Translations under genes and position numbers: made by a program
The notes under the pieces: generated by a model
The model's database searches: none
What the model was told of the DNA's origin: nothing
What the model saw: only the letters and a program-made list of their open reading frames with translations
DNA from: an uncultured Thermomonas sp.
GTDB lineage: Bacteria > Pseudomonadota > Gammaproteobacteria > Xanthomonadales > Xanthomonadaceae
DNA: 8,073 nt
Direction: 5' to 3'
NCBI GenBank assembly: GCA_946480065.1
Contig: CAMLJA010000081.1
Coordinates: 1-8,073 of the forward strand
Shown here: in pieces, positions 1 through 5,633 of the stretch
How positions within the stretch are numbered: the stretch's first letter is position 1
How the letters are laid out: every line of letters starts with the position of its first letter

Positions 1-330
1 CTCGAGATCGAGGCCCTGATCGGCATCTACGACTGGGAGCGGCGGATCCGCCAGCCGCTGGTGTTCGACATCGAGATGGCGTTCGACAACCGGGTGCCGG
101 CCGCCAGCGACGACATCGCCGACACCCTGGACTACAAGGCGGTCAGCAAGCGCCTGATCGAGTTCGTCGGCCAGTCCGGCTTCGGCCTGGTGGAGACCCT
201 GGCCGAGCGCTGCGCCGGCATCATCCTGGAGGAATTCGGGGTGGCCCGCGTGCGCCTGAAGCTGAGCAAGCCGGGCGCGGTGCGCGGCGCCCGCGCGGTG
301 GGCGTGCTGGTCGAGCGCGGCCGCGCCTGA
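1..330 (+). CDS. folB: Dihydroneopterin aldolase, 3' part (5' end outside window)
   Basis: FolB cleaves 7,8-dihydroneopterin to 6-hydroxymethyl-7,8-dihydropterin and glycolaldehyde in cytoplasmic folate synthesis. The frame is open from base 1 and gives 109 residues before TGA. E. coli FolB is about 120 residues, so only some 8-10 N-terminal residues are missing. Visible family signatures are IGIYDWE at fragment residues 7-13 (conserved Glu 13), LDYKAV with the conserved Tyr at 45, and the C-terminal LSKPGAV at 88-94, which contains the catalytic-region Lys 90. The match to E. coli FolB runs the whole length, including VFDIEMAFDNR. A GTG at 61 is an internal codon, not the start, because the conserved YDWE motif lies upstream of it. 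The stop overlaps the folK start by one base (TGATG), so the two genes are probably co-transcribed and translationally coupled. Confidence 0.95.
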   Translation, partial: LEIEALIGIYDWERRIRQPLVFDIEMAFDNRVPAASDDIADTLDYKAVSKRLIEFVGQSGFGLVETLAERCAGIILEEFGVARVRLKLSKPGAVRGARAVGVLVERGRA

Positions 331-812
331 TGGGCCGCGCCTACCTCAGCCTGGGCAGCAACATCGCCCCGGAGGCGCACCTGCGGGCGGCGCTGGCCGC
401 GCTGCGGGCGCGCTTCGGCGCGGTGGTGGCGTCGCCGGCCTACCGCTTCGCGGCGGTCGGCTTCGACGGCGGCGACTTCCTCAACGCCGCGGCCATCGTC
501 GACAGCGACCTGGATCCGTTCGCCCTCAACGACTGGCTGCACGCACTGGAGGCCGCGCAGGGCCGCGACCGCAGCGGGCCGCGGTTCGGCGACCGCACCC
601 TGGACATCGACATCGTGTTCTACGACGACCTGGTGCTGGACGGCCCGGGCCACCTGCAGCTGCCGCGCGACGAGCTGCGGCACGCCTTCGTGCTGGGCCC
701 GCTGGCGGCGATCGCCCCCGACGTCGTCGACCCGCGCAGCGGCCGCCGCCTGGCCGAGCTGTGGCGGGCGCATCCCGACCACGGCCGGCTGCCGCCGCCC
801 GTCGCCATCTGA
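330..812 (+). CDS. folK: 2-amino-4-hydroxy-6-hydroxymethyldihydropteridine pyrophosphokinase (HPPK)
   Basis: HPPK transfers pyrophosphate from ATP to 6-hydroxymethyl-7,8-dihydropterin, the FolB product, giving the substrate of dihydropteroate synthase. The protein has 160 residues, the normal single-domain length (E. coli 159). Signatures in order are SLGSN at 7-11, DFLNAA at 49-54, the ALEAAQGR segment at 72-79, RTLDIDI at 89-95 whose Asp 92 and Asp 94 correspond to the Mg-ATP ligands, and LPRDELRHAFVLGPL near 111-125. The ATG is part of the TGATG overlap with folB. No strong Shine-Dalgarno site is visible, which suits translational coupling. The gene ends 27 bases before the convergent pteridine reductase gene. 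Family assignment is secure. Confidence 0.96.
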   Translation: MGRAYLSLGSNIAPEAHLRAALAALRARFGAVVASPAYRFAAVGFDGGDFLNAAAIVDSDLDPFALNDWLHALEAAQGRDRSGPRFGDRTLDIDIVFYDDLVLDGPGHLQLPRDELRHAFVLGPLAAIAPDVVDPRSGRRLAELWRAHPDHGRLPPPVAI

Positions 813-821
813 TCCCGCGCA

Positions 822-833
822 GGGCGCGCGCCC
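822..833. terminator. Possible bidirectional terminator: 12-base GC palindrome between convergent genes
   Basis: GGGCGCGCGCCC is a perfect palindrome centred in the 27-base gap between the convergent stops of folK and the pteridine reductase gene. It could fold on transcripts from either side. There is no T-tract on either strand, so a classical intrinsic terminator is not shown. In DNA this G+C-rich such a palindrome can also arise by chance. Position is the main argument. Confidence 0.3.
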
Positions 834-839
834 CGCGAC

Positions 840-1604
840 TCAGGTGCCGCGGCCGCCGTCCACCCGCAGCACCTGGCCGGTGACGTAGCCGGACGCATCG
901 CCGGCCAGCCAGGCCACGGCGTCGGCGATGTCGGCCAGCGCGCCGGTGCGGCCCAGCGGCACCTTCGCCAGCAGCGCCGCCTGCGCCTCCGGGCTCTTGC
1001 CGGCGTCGGGCCACAGGATCGCGCCCGGCGCCACCGCGTTCACCCGCACCTCCGGCGCCAGGTCGCGTGCCAGCGCCTTGGTCATCATCCGCAGCGCCGC
1101 CTTCGCCATGCAGTACAGCGGGTGCCCGGCCAGCGGCTGGTCGGCGTGGATGTCGACCAAGTTGACGATGGCGCCGCGGGCCGCGCGCAGGTGCGGCGCC
1201 GCGGCCTGGGAGAGGAAGAACGGCGCCCGCGCGTTGCTGGCGAACAGGTCGTCCCACTGCGCCGGCGTGGCCTGGCCGACCGGCGTCGGATAGAACGCCG
1301 AGGCGTTGTTGACCAGCAGGTCCAGCCGCCCGAACGCGCCCACGGTGCGCGCCACCAGTTCCGGCAGGCGGTCGAACGCGGCCAGGTCCGCGTGCAGGGC
1401 GATCGCGCTGCCGGGCCGCCCGGCGTCCAGCTCCGCGGCCAGCGCCTCGGCCTCCGCGCGCGAGCCGCGGTAGTGGATGGCCACCGCGTGGCCGTCGGCG
1501 TGCAGGCGGCGCGCGATCGCCGCGCCGATGCGGCGGCCGGCGCCGGTGACCAGGGCGGCCTTGCGGTCGGGGGCAGTCACGGCTGGCTTATCCTGTGGTT
1601 CCAT
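840..1604 (-). CDS. Pteridine reductase, short-chain dehydrogenase family (FolM/PTR1-like)
   Basis: This NADPH-dependent cytoplasmic SDR probably reduces dihydropterins (and perhaps dihydrofolate) to the tetrahydro form. It has 254 residues from the ATG at 1604. The cofactor loop is TGAGRRIG at 20-27; the TGxxxRxG form with Arg 25 marks pteridine reductases rather than generic SDRs. NNAS is at 99-102. The catalytic set is Asp 151, Tyr 164 and Lys 168. Asp stands where most SDRs have Ser, 13 residues before Tyr, as in Leishmania PTR1 and E. coli FolM. The C-terminus VTGQVLRVDGGRGT is typical. An in-frame ATG at 1622 would add six residues and a GTG at 1580 would remove eight; no Shine-Dalgarno site decides strongly, and 1604 is preferred because it avoids overlap with the divergent gene. 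Convergent neighbours folB-folK support a pterin role. Exact substrate is inferred; quinonoid pterin reductase is an alternative. Confidence 0.9.
   Translation of the reverse strand: MEPQDKPAVTAPDRKAALVTGAGRRIGAAIARRLHADGHAVAIHYRGSRAEAEALAAELDAGRPGSAIALHADLAAFDRLPELVARTVGAFGRLDLLVNNASAFYPTPVGQATPAQWDDLFASNARAPFFLSQAAAPHLRAARGAIVNLVDIHADQPLAGHPLYCMAKAALRMMTKALARDLAPEVRVNAVAPGAILWPDAGKSPEAQAALLAKVPLGRTGALADIADAVAWLAGDASGYVTGQVLRVDGGRGT
1589..1594 (+). promoter_or_regulatory. Weak -10-like hexamer for the methyltransferase gene
   Basis: TATCCT matches four of six bases of the sigma-70 -10 consensus and lies 26 bases before the methyltransferase ATG. No -35 at normal spacing stands out (TTGCGG at 1561 is too far). 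The divergent starts are only 16 bases apart, so any promoter for this gene must lie inside the reductase coding sequence, as this one does. It is a weak candidate. Confidence 0.2.
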
Positions 1605-1620
1605 CCGCGTCCATTGAAGC

Positions 1621-2805
1621 ATGACCGCCATCCCGCTACCCGATGCCGACGCCCTAGCGCACAGCGCGCACCTGCGCGAGGTGATCCAGGAACAGATCAT
1701 CGCCGGCGGCGGCAGCCTGCCGTTCTGGCGGTTCATGGAGCTGGCGCTATACGCGCCGGGGCTGGGCTACTACAGCGCGGGCGCCACCAAGTTCGGCGAC
1801 GCCGGCGACTTCACCACCGCGCCCGAGGTGTCGCCGCTGTTCGCCGCCTGCGTGGCCGATGCGCTGGCGCCGGTGCTGCGGCAGCTCGGCCCGGAGGCGG
1901 TGTTCGTGGAAGTCGGCGGCGGCAGCGGCGCCTTCGCCGAGACCTGCCTGGCGAAGCTGCTGGCCAACGACGCGCTGCCGGCCCGCTATGCCATCCTGGA
2001 GCCCAGCGCCGACCTGCGCGAGCGCCAGCGCGAACGCCTGCAGCAGCGCCTGCCGCCGCTGCTGTTCGAACTGGTCGAGTGGCTGGACGGGCCGCTGCAG
2101 GCGCCGTGGGACGGCGTGCTGTTCGCCAACGAGGTGCTGGACGCGCTGCCCACGCCGCGCTTCGCGGTGCGCGGCGGCGAGGTGCTGGAGGAGCACGTGG
2201 CGCTGGACGGCGAGGGCCGTTTCCTGCGGGTGGAGCGGCCGGCCGACCCGCTGCTGCTGGGCGCGGTGCGCCACGTCGAGCGCCAGCTGCCGGCGCCGTT
2301 CGCGGACGGCTACCGCAGCGAAGTGCTGGCGCAGCTGCCGTACTGGCTGCAGGCGGTGGCGGGCGGCCTGCGCGAGGGCGCCATGCTGTTCGTCGACTAC
2401 GGCTACGCGCGCGGCGAGTACTACCTGCCGCAGCGCCGCGACGGCACCCTGCGCGCGTTCCGGCGCCACCGGCTGGTGGAGGACGTGTTCGCGCACCCGG
2501 GCCTGCAGGACATCACCGCCTCGGTGGACTTCACCGCGCTGGCCGAGGCCGGCACCGGCGCCGGCTTCGACTTCGCCGGCTACTGCTCGCAGGCCAGCTT
2601 CCTGCTGGGCAACCGCTTGGCGGAGAACCTGGCGCTGGCCGAGTCGCGCGCGGCCGACGAGCTGGCCCGCCACAACCTGCGCCAGCAGGCCAAGCGGCTG
2701 ACCCTGCCCAGCGAGATGGGCGAGCGCTTCCAGGCGATGGGCTTCCAGCGCGGGGTCGAGCTGGGCGCCGCGTTCCTGGTCGGCGACCTGAGCCACCGGC
2801 TGTGA
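1621..2805 (+). CDS. SAM-dependent methyltransferase, MidA/NDUFAF7 family (COG1565, DUF185)
   Basis: This is a 394-residue class I methyltransferase-fold protein. The mitochondrial relative NDUFAF7 methylates an arginine of the NDUFS2 subunit of complex I; the bacterial substrate is not known to me. Conserved blocks are LYAPGLGYY at 43-51, GDAGDFTTAPEVSPLF at 59-74 (a hallmark of the family), the SAM-binding loop VFVEVGGGSGAF at 94-105, AILEPS at 124-129, FANEVLDALP at 168-177 and FVDYGYARGEYY at 257-268. Length fits the family, and no signal peptide or membrane segment is seen, so it is probably cytoplasmic. The ATG at 1621 is the only start giving the full N-terminus; no good Shine-Dalgarno site precedes it. 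It starts 16 bases from the divergent pteridine reductase start, and its TGA overlaps the GTG of the VanZ-like gene. Family is secure; target is unknown. Confidence 0.92.
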   Translation: MTAIPLPDADALAHSAHLREVIQEQIIAGGGSLPFWRFMELALYAPGLGYYSAGATKFGDAGDFTTAPEVSPLFAACVADALAPVLRQLGPEAVFVEVGGGSGAFAETCLAKLLANDALPARYAILEPSADLRERQRERLQQRLPPLLFELVEWLDGPLQAPWDGVLFANEVLDALPTPRFAVRGGEVLEEHVALDGEGRFLRVERPADPLLLGAVRHVERQLPAPFADGYRSEVLAQLPYWLQAVAGGLREGAMLFVDYGYARGEYYLPQRRDGTLRAFRRHRLVEDVFAHPGLQDITASVDFTALAEAGTGAGFDFAGYCSQASFLLGNRLAENLALAESRAADELARHNLRQQAKRLTLPSEMGERFQAMGFQRGVELGAAFLVGDLSHRL

Positions 2806-3209
2806 GCGCCGCGCCCCGCTTCGGCCGCACCCTGAAGCCGTTCCGGCGCCCGTGGCTGTGGGCGGCGCTGTGGATGCTGGGGATCGCGGTGGTGGTGGTC
2901 GCCTCGCTGGTGCCGGCGCGCGACCTGCCCGACCTGCAGGTGAGCGACAAGACCGAGCACCTGGCCGCCTACGCGCTGCTGGCGGCGGGCGCGGTGCAGC
3001 TGTTCCGGCGCCGGCTGTCGCTGGCCGTGGCCTGCGTGCTGCTGGTGCTGATGGGGATCGGGCTGGAATACCTGCAGGCCTCGATGCGGCTGGGGCGCAC
3101 CCTGGACCGCGCCGACGCGCTGGCCAACACGCTGGGCGTGCTGGCCGGGCTGGCCACCCTGTTCACGCCGCTGCGCGACCTGCTGCTGCGGCTGGACGGC
3201 GGCCGCTAG
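2802..3209 (+). CDS. VanZ-like family integral membrane protein
   Basis: This small inner-membrane protein of 135 residues starts at a GTG that overlaps the methyltransferase stop (GTGA). Four hydrophobic segments are visible at about 18-37, 52-68, 72-91 and 105-121. Family motifs are SDKTEHLAAYALLA at 48-61, GIGLEYLQ at 85-92 (conserved Glu-Tyr-x-Gln) and DRADALANTLG at 102-112 (conserved Asp and Asn). These three polar motifs beside helices are typical of single-domain VanZ-like proteins. VanZ itself confers low-level teicoplanin resistance, but small chromosomal relatives like this have no established function, and resistance should not be inferred from the name. The four-base overlap implies translational coupling. 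The same frame stays open far upstream inside the methyltransferase gene, but that part is a shadow. Confidence 0.88.
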   Translation: MSAAPRFGRTLKPFRRPWLWAALWMLGIAVVVVASLVPARDLPDLQVSDKTEHLAAYALLAAGAVQLFRRRLSLAVACVLLVLMGIGLEYLQASMRLGRTLDRADALANTLGVLAGLATLFTPLRDLLLRLDGGR

Positions 3210-3232
3210 CCGCGGCGACGGACGGCGGCCGC
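3194..3232 (+). repeat. 13-base direct repeat spanning the VanZ-like gene stop
   Basis: GGACGGCGGCCGC occurs at 3194-3206, encoding the last residues of the VanZ-like protein, and again at 3220-3232 in the intergenic region, 26 bases apart. The second copy is followed by a short GCC trinucleotide run (3236-3247). The arrangement looks like a small duplication or slippage product in very G+C-rich DNA. No function is evident. Confidence 0.6.
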
Positions 3233-3261
3233 CGCGCCGCCGCCGCCGCGTTGGCCTGCTT

Positions 3262-3275
3262 GCGGGATGTCCCGC
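3262..3275 (+). promoter_or_regulatory. Leader hairpin just upstream of the DUF4242 ribosome-binding site
   Basis: GCGGGA at 3262-3267 is complementary to TCCCGC at 3270-3275, so the leader RNA could form GCGGG-ATGT-CCCGC, extendable by a G-U and an A-U pair. It ends two bases before the AAGGAG Shine-Dalgarno site. It could influence translation, or act as a weak attenuator behind the VanZ-like gene. No T-run follows, so it is not a standard terminator. Confidence 0.4.
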
Positions 3276-3276
3276 G

Positions 3277-3282
3277 AAGGAG
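3277..3282 (+). promoter_or_regulatory. Strong Shine-Dalgarno site of the DUF4242 gene
   Basis: AAGGAG lies seven bases before the ATG at 3290. It is the clearest ribosome-binding site on the + strand of this window and fixes the start of the small downstream gene. It shows that this gene is translated independently of the VanZ-like gene 80 bases upstream. Confidence 0.85.
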
Positions 3283-3289
3283 CACGGCC

Positions 3290-3562
3290 ATGCCCCGTTT
3301 CATCATCGAACGCGAGATCCCCGGCGCCGGCAAGCTGTCCCCGGCGGAACTGCAGGGCATCTCGCAGACCTCCTGCGGCGTGCTGCGGGAGATGGGCCCG
3401 CAGGTGCAGTGGGTGCGCAGCCACGTGACCGCCGACAAGATCTATTGCGAGTACATCGCGCCCGACGAGGCCAGCGTGCGCGAGCACGCGCGCCTGGGCG
3501 GCTTCCCGGCGAACGCGGTCAACCGGGTCACCGGCACCATCGACCCCACCACCGCGGAGTGA
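3290..3562 (+). CDS. DUF4242 family small protein (SCO4226-type)
   Basis: This 90-residue soluble protein begins MPRFIIEREIPGAGKL. It shows the family pattern: SQTSCGVLREMGPQVQWV at 25-42, a conserved HVTADKIYCEYIAPDE block at 45-60, REHARLGGFPAN at 64-75 and a DPTTAE end. A ferredoxin-like alpha/beta fold is expected. The Streptomyces relative SCO4226 has been described as a nickel-binding protein; here Cys 29, His 45, Cys 53 and His 66 are possible metal ligands, but metal binding is inference. Length is normal for the family and there is no signal peptide. The start is fixed by the AAGGAG site. It follows the VanZ-like gene by 80 bases and converges with cca across six bases. An upstream long open stretch in the same frame is a shadow. 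Confidence 0.88.
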   Translation: MPRFIIEREIPGAGKLSPAELQGISQTSCGVLREMGPQVQWVRSHVTADKIYCEYIAPDEASVREHARLGGFPANAVNRVTGTIDPTTAE

Positions 3563-3568
3563 CCGCCC

Positions 3569-4810
3569 TCAGCCGCGGGCGGCGGCGATCGCGGCGATCC
3601 GCGCCCGGCGCAGGGCTTCGCCGAAGGCCGGGCCGGTGACGCCCTGCGCGGCGATGGCGTCGCTGCGCACCGCCAGCGCCGCGGCGTGCAGGCACCGCAG
3701 CGTGGCGGCCTGCGGGTAGGCGGCGTCGGCCAGGCCGGCGCGGCCGCGCGCGTCGGCTTCGCAGACGGTGGCCAGGCGGTCGATGCGGGCGGGCTTGCGG
3801 AAACCGTCGCAGCGCGCCAGCAGGTCGTGCACGGTGGCGTCCTTCAGCTCGGCGATGCGGTGCACGTTGAGGTGCTCGCGGCAGCACAGCACGGCCAGGT
3901 CGCGGTGCTCGGCCGGCACCTTCAGCCGTTCGCACAGCGCCAGCACCGGGGCGACGCCGCGCTGTTCGTGCATCAGGTGGCGCGGCAGCGCGTCGGCCGG
4001 CGTCAGCGCCTTGCCCAGGTCGTGGCACAGCGCGGCGAAGCCGACCATGTCGTCGCCCGGCGCCAGCCGCGCGGCCATGTCGCAGACCAGTTCCTGGTGC
4101 AGGCCGGTGTCGACCTCCGGGTGGTAGTCCGCGCGCTGCGGCACGCCGTACAGCGCGTCCACCTCGGGCAGCACCGCGCGCAGCGCACCGGCCTGCCGCA
4201 GGGTGCGCAGGAAGGCCGCGGGGGCCGCGCCGCGCAGCGCCTTCGCCAGCTCCTGCCAGACCCGCTCCGGCACCAGCGTGGCCAGCTCGCCGCCGTCGGC
4301 CATCTGCCGCATGAGCGCCAGCGTCTCCGGCGCGACGGTGAAGCCCAGCGGCGCCAGCCGCGCCATTAAGCGGGCCGCGCGCAGCACCCGCAGCGGATCC
4401 TCGACGAAGGCCCCGCTCACGTGGCGCAGGACGCGCGCGTCGAGGTCGCGCGCGCCGCCGAACGGATCCACCAGGGCGCCGTCCGCCGCCCGTGCGATCG
4501 CGTTGATGGTGAAGTCGCGGCGACGCAGGTCGTCCTCCAGCGTCACCGACGGGTCGGCATGCACCACGAAGCCGGTGTAGCCGCGCCCGGACTTGCGCTC
4601 GGTGCGCGCCAGCGCGTGTTCCTCGCCGGTGCCCGGATGCAGGAACACCGGGAAGTCGCGGCCCACCTGGCGAAACCCCGCGGCCCGCATGTCCTCCACC
4701 GTCGCGCCGACCACCACGAAATCGCGGTCGCCCGGCGGCAGGCCCAGCAGCGCGTCGCGCACGGCGCCGCCGACCAGGTAGACCTTCGCGTGGGCGGGCA
4801 GCGCTGTCAT
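3569..4810 (-). CDS. cca: Multifunctional CCA tRNA nucleotidyltransferase / 2'3'-cyclic phosphodiesterase / 2'-nucleotidase / phosphatase
   Basis: Cca builds or repairs the 3'-terminal CCA of tRNAs from CTP and ATP without a template, and its HD domain has phosphohydrolase activities. From the ATG at 4810 the protein has 413 residues, against 412 in E. coli. The class II nucleotidyltransferase core shows [14 protein letters not shown] at 10-23, GDRDFVVVG at 27-35 with metal-binding Asp 28 and Asp 30, [14 protein letters not shown] at 68-81, RRRDFTINA at 96-104 and [11 protein letters not shown] at 137-147. The HD domain is present as [11 protein letters not shown] at 261-271 (His 263, Asp 264), with further histidines at 313 and 317, so this is the long proteobacterial form. 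An in-frame ATG at 4843 would add eleven residues not expected from the family. No good Shine-Dalgarno site precedes 4810. The gene lies downstream of the DnrO-like gene and converges with the DUF4242 gene. Confidence 0.96.
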   Translation of the reverse strand: MTALPAHAKVYLVGGAVRDALLGLPPGDRDFVVVGATVEDMRAAGFRQVGRDFPVFLHPGTGEEHALARTERKSGRGYTGFVVHADPSVTLEDDLRRRDFTINAIARAADGALVDPFGGARDLDARVLRHVSGAFVEDPLRVLRAARLMARLAPLGFTVAPETLALMRQMADGGELATLVPERVWQELAKALRGAAPAAFLRTLRQAGALRAVLPEVDALYGVPQRADYHPEVDTGLHQELVCDMAARLAPGDDMVGFAALCHDLGKALTPADALPRHLMHEQRGVAPVLALCERLKVPAEHRDLAVLCCREHLNVHRIAELKDATVHDLLARCDGFRKPARIDRLATVCEADARGRAGLADAAYPQAATLRCLHAAALAVRSDAIAAQGVTGPAFGEALRRARIAAIAAARG

Positions 4811-4886
4811 CCGGCAAGGATGCCTGATTCCGCACGCGTTCACTGGCTGCGCGGAGGTGCCGGTTTCATCGCCAGGGATGGAGCAC

Positions 4887-4905
4887 CCGCGGCTTGCTTC
4901 CGCGG
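4887..4905. repeat. Inverted repeat CCGCGG-N7-CCGCGG between cca and the DnrO-like gene
   Basis: CCGCGG at 4887-4892 and at 4900-4905 flank a seven-base loop. Each half is itself palindromic. On the - strand it lies in the 154-base stretch after the DnrO-like stop and before cca, so it may help end the DnrO-like transcript or form part of the cca leader. No T-run follows on either strand. I see no clear cca promoter in this stretch. Confidence 0.35.
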
Positions 4906-4922
4906 CGGATCGGGATCGCGCC

Positions 4923-4961
4923 GGGCTCCGCCCTTCGGGCTACGCGGGCGGACGACTGCCC
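4923..4961 (-). terminator. Cluster of alternative GC hairpins just after the DnrO-like stop
   Basis: GGGC-TCC-GCCC-TTC-GGGC at 4923-4940 contains two mutually exclusive stems sharing the central GCCC. A further GGGC (4946-4949) and GCCC (4958-4961) flank an eight-base loop. On the - strand these immediately follow the DnrO-like stop at 4965, a natural place for a transcript end or a 3' stabilising structure. There is no U-tract, so termination is only a suggestion. Confidence 0.3.
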
Positions 4962-4964
4962 GGC

Positions 4965-5432
4965 TCAGTGGGCGCGCTTGCCCCAGTCGCGATCGTCGAA
5001 CAGCTCCGGGTAGCGGGCCAGCGCCTGCTGCATCGGCAGCAGCTCCGCCTTGGTGAACGTGCCGGCGCGTGCGGCGTTGGCGCCGGCGAAGAACTTCACC
5101 AGCAGGCCGTGGAGCGCCGCGTCGGCCTCGGGCTTGAGCTTGCAGTGGGCGATCATGTCCTTGATCGCGGCGTCGATCCCGGCCACCGCCTTGTCGCGCC
5201 CGGCCTGGTCCAGGTGACCCATCTCGTAGTGGCTCAGCGCCTCTGTCGCCTCGCGCAGGCTGCGCATGCCCGCGCGCAGCGGCGCATCGGTGGCCCAGCG
5301 CTGCGCCAGTGCGGGCGCGTGGCCGACGGCGGGCTGCGCGTGCGCGTGCGTGGACTGCGCCAGCGCCGGCGCGGTGGCCAGCGCCACGATCAGCGCCGCT
5401 GCGAACACAACACCCGATTGACTGGTGGCCAT
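4965..5432 (-). CDS. Small exported His-containing helical protein (DnrO-like), function unknown
   Basis: This is a 155-residue protein from the ATG at 5432. The N-terminus MATSQSGVVF followed by a hydrophobic run to about residue 20 and an ALA-Q junction near 25/26 is a standard Sec signal peptide, so the mature protein is probably periplasmic. After it comes a short STHAHAQ stretch, then mostly amphipathic helix-forming sequence. His 68 and His 73 (SHYEMGH), His 96-Cys 97 and His 108 are visible, but there is no CxxCH haem motif. From memory it resembles proteins annotated DnrO in xanthomonads and denitrifying pseudomonads, where dnrO lies near dnrN (iron-sulfur repair); I could not check this. 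An in-frame upstream ATG at 5480 would add 16 residues and bury the signal peptide. The chosen start has a GAGGGAG site eight bases upstream. It may bind a metal; function is unknown. Confidence 0.8.
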   Translation of the reverse strand: MATSQSGVVFAAALIVALATAPALAQSTHAHAQPAVGHAPALAQRWATDAPLRAGMRSLREATEALSHYEMGHLDQAGRDKAVAGIDAAIKDMIAHCKLKPEADAALHGLLVKFFAGANAARAGTFTKAELLPMQQALARYPELFDDRDWGKRAH

Positions 5433-5440
5433 GGCGGCGT

Positions 5441-5447
5441 CTCCCTC
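5441..5447 (-). promoter_or_regulatory. Ribosome-binding site of the DnrO-like gene
   Basis: Read on the - strand the bases are GAGGGAG, eight bases before the ATG at 5432. This decides in favour of that start over the upstream in-frame ATG at 5480, and leaves an intact signal peptide at the N-terminus. Confidence 0.75.
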
Positions 5448-5451
5448 GTCT

Positions 5452-5468
5452 GCGGACACGCTGTCCGC
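5452..5468 (-). promoter_or_regulatory. Perfect 17-base palindrome in the DnrO-like gene leader
   Basis: GCGGACA at 5452-5458 and TGTCCGC at 5462-5468 form a perfect 7-base inverted repeat around three bases. It lies four bases upstream of the GAGGGAG ribosome-binding site. It could be a dimeric repressor site or a leader RNA hairpin. Confidence 0.5.
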
Positions 5469-5506
5469 GCGTGCCGCCACCTTCGCAGTCCGCCGCCGGG
5501 CCGGCC

Positions 5507-5520
5507 ATGACCCAGGTCAA
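5507..5520 (-). promoter_or_regulatory. Candidate Crp/FNR-family binding site upstream of the DnrO-like gene
   Basis: On the - strand the sequence is TTGAC-CTGG-GTCAT, two half-sites with the 5-4-5 spacing of Crp/FNR proteins (FNR consensus TTGAT-N4-ATCAA). It contains the perfect inverted repeat TGACC-TG-GGTCA. Its centre is about 81 bases before the ATG. A site centred at -41.5 would put the transcript start near 5472, with a leader of about 40 bases, but no convincing -10 hexamer is visible there. The regulator is not known. Confidence 0.4.
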
Positions 5521-5633
5521 CGCGCCGCAACGTCCCCAAACCGCTGCGGGAACCGGTGAACACGGGTCAGGGAACCGCTCCGATCCAATCGCGCTCCCGA
5601 TACGCCCGCGGGGGCATTCGCGCCAACGACGGA

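Noticed and set aside
132..782. 216-codon - strand frame opposite folB-folK
   Set aside because: Antisense shadow rich in Arg, Val and Gln, with no recognisable domain; folB and folK are certain.
1122..2801. Very long open stretch on the + strand in the frame of the VanZ-like gene
   Set aside because: Its translation is a low-complexity Arg/Gly/Ala-rich shadow of the reductase and methyltransferase genes. Only the part from the GTG at 2802 shows a real protein.
2802..3209. VanZ-like gene as a glycopeptide-resistance determinant
   Set aside because: No vanA/B-type cluster is nearby, and small VanZ-domain membrane proteins are widespread in bacteria without such resistance. The name reflects the domain only.
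3236..3250. GCC trinucleotide run as a possible phase-variation tract
   Set aside because: Only about four units, and intergenic rather than in a reading frame or promoter spacer. Ordinary for DNA of this base composition.
3528..4835. 435-codon open frame on the - strand overlapping cca
   Set aside because: It is a Gly/Arg/Ala-rich shadow of cca in another frame; the cca frame matches the enzyme along its full length.
5515..5520. TTGACC on the - strand as a -35 promoter element
   Set aside because: At 17-base spacing the -10 position reads GGCGGC, which is not promoter-like. The sequence is better explained as half of the inverted repeat.
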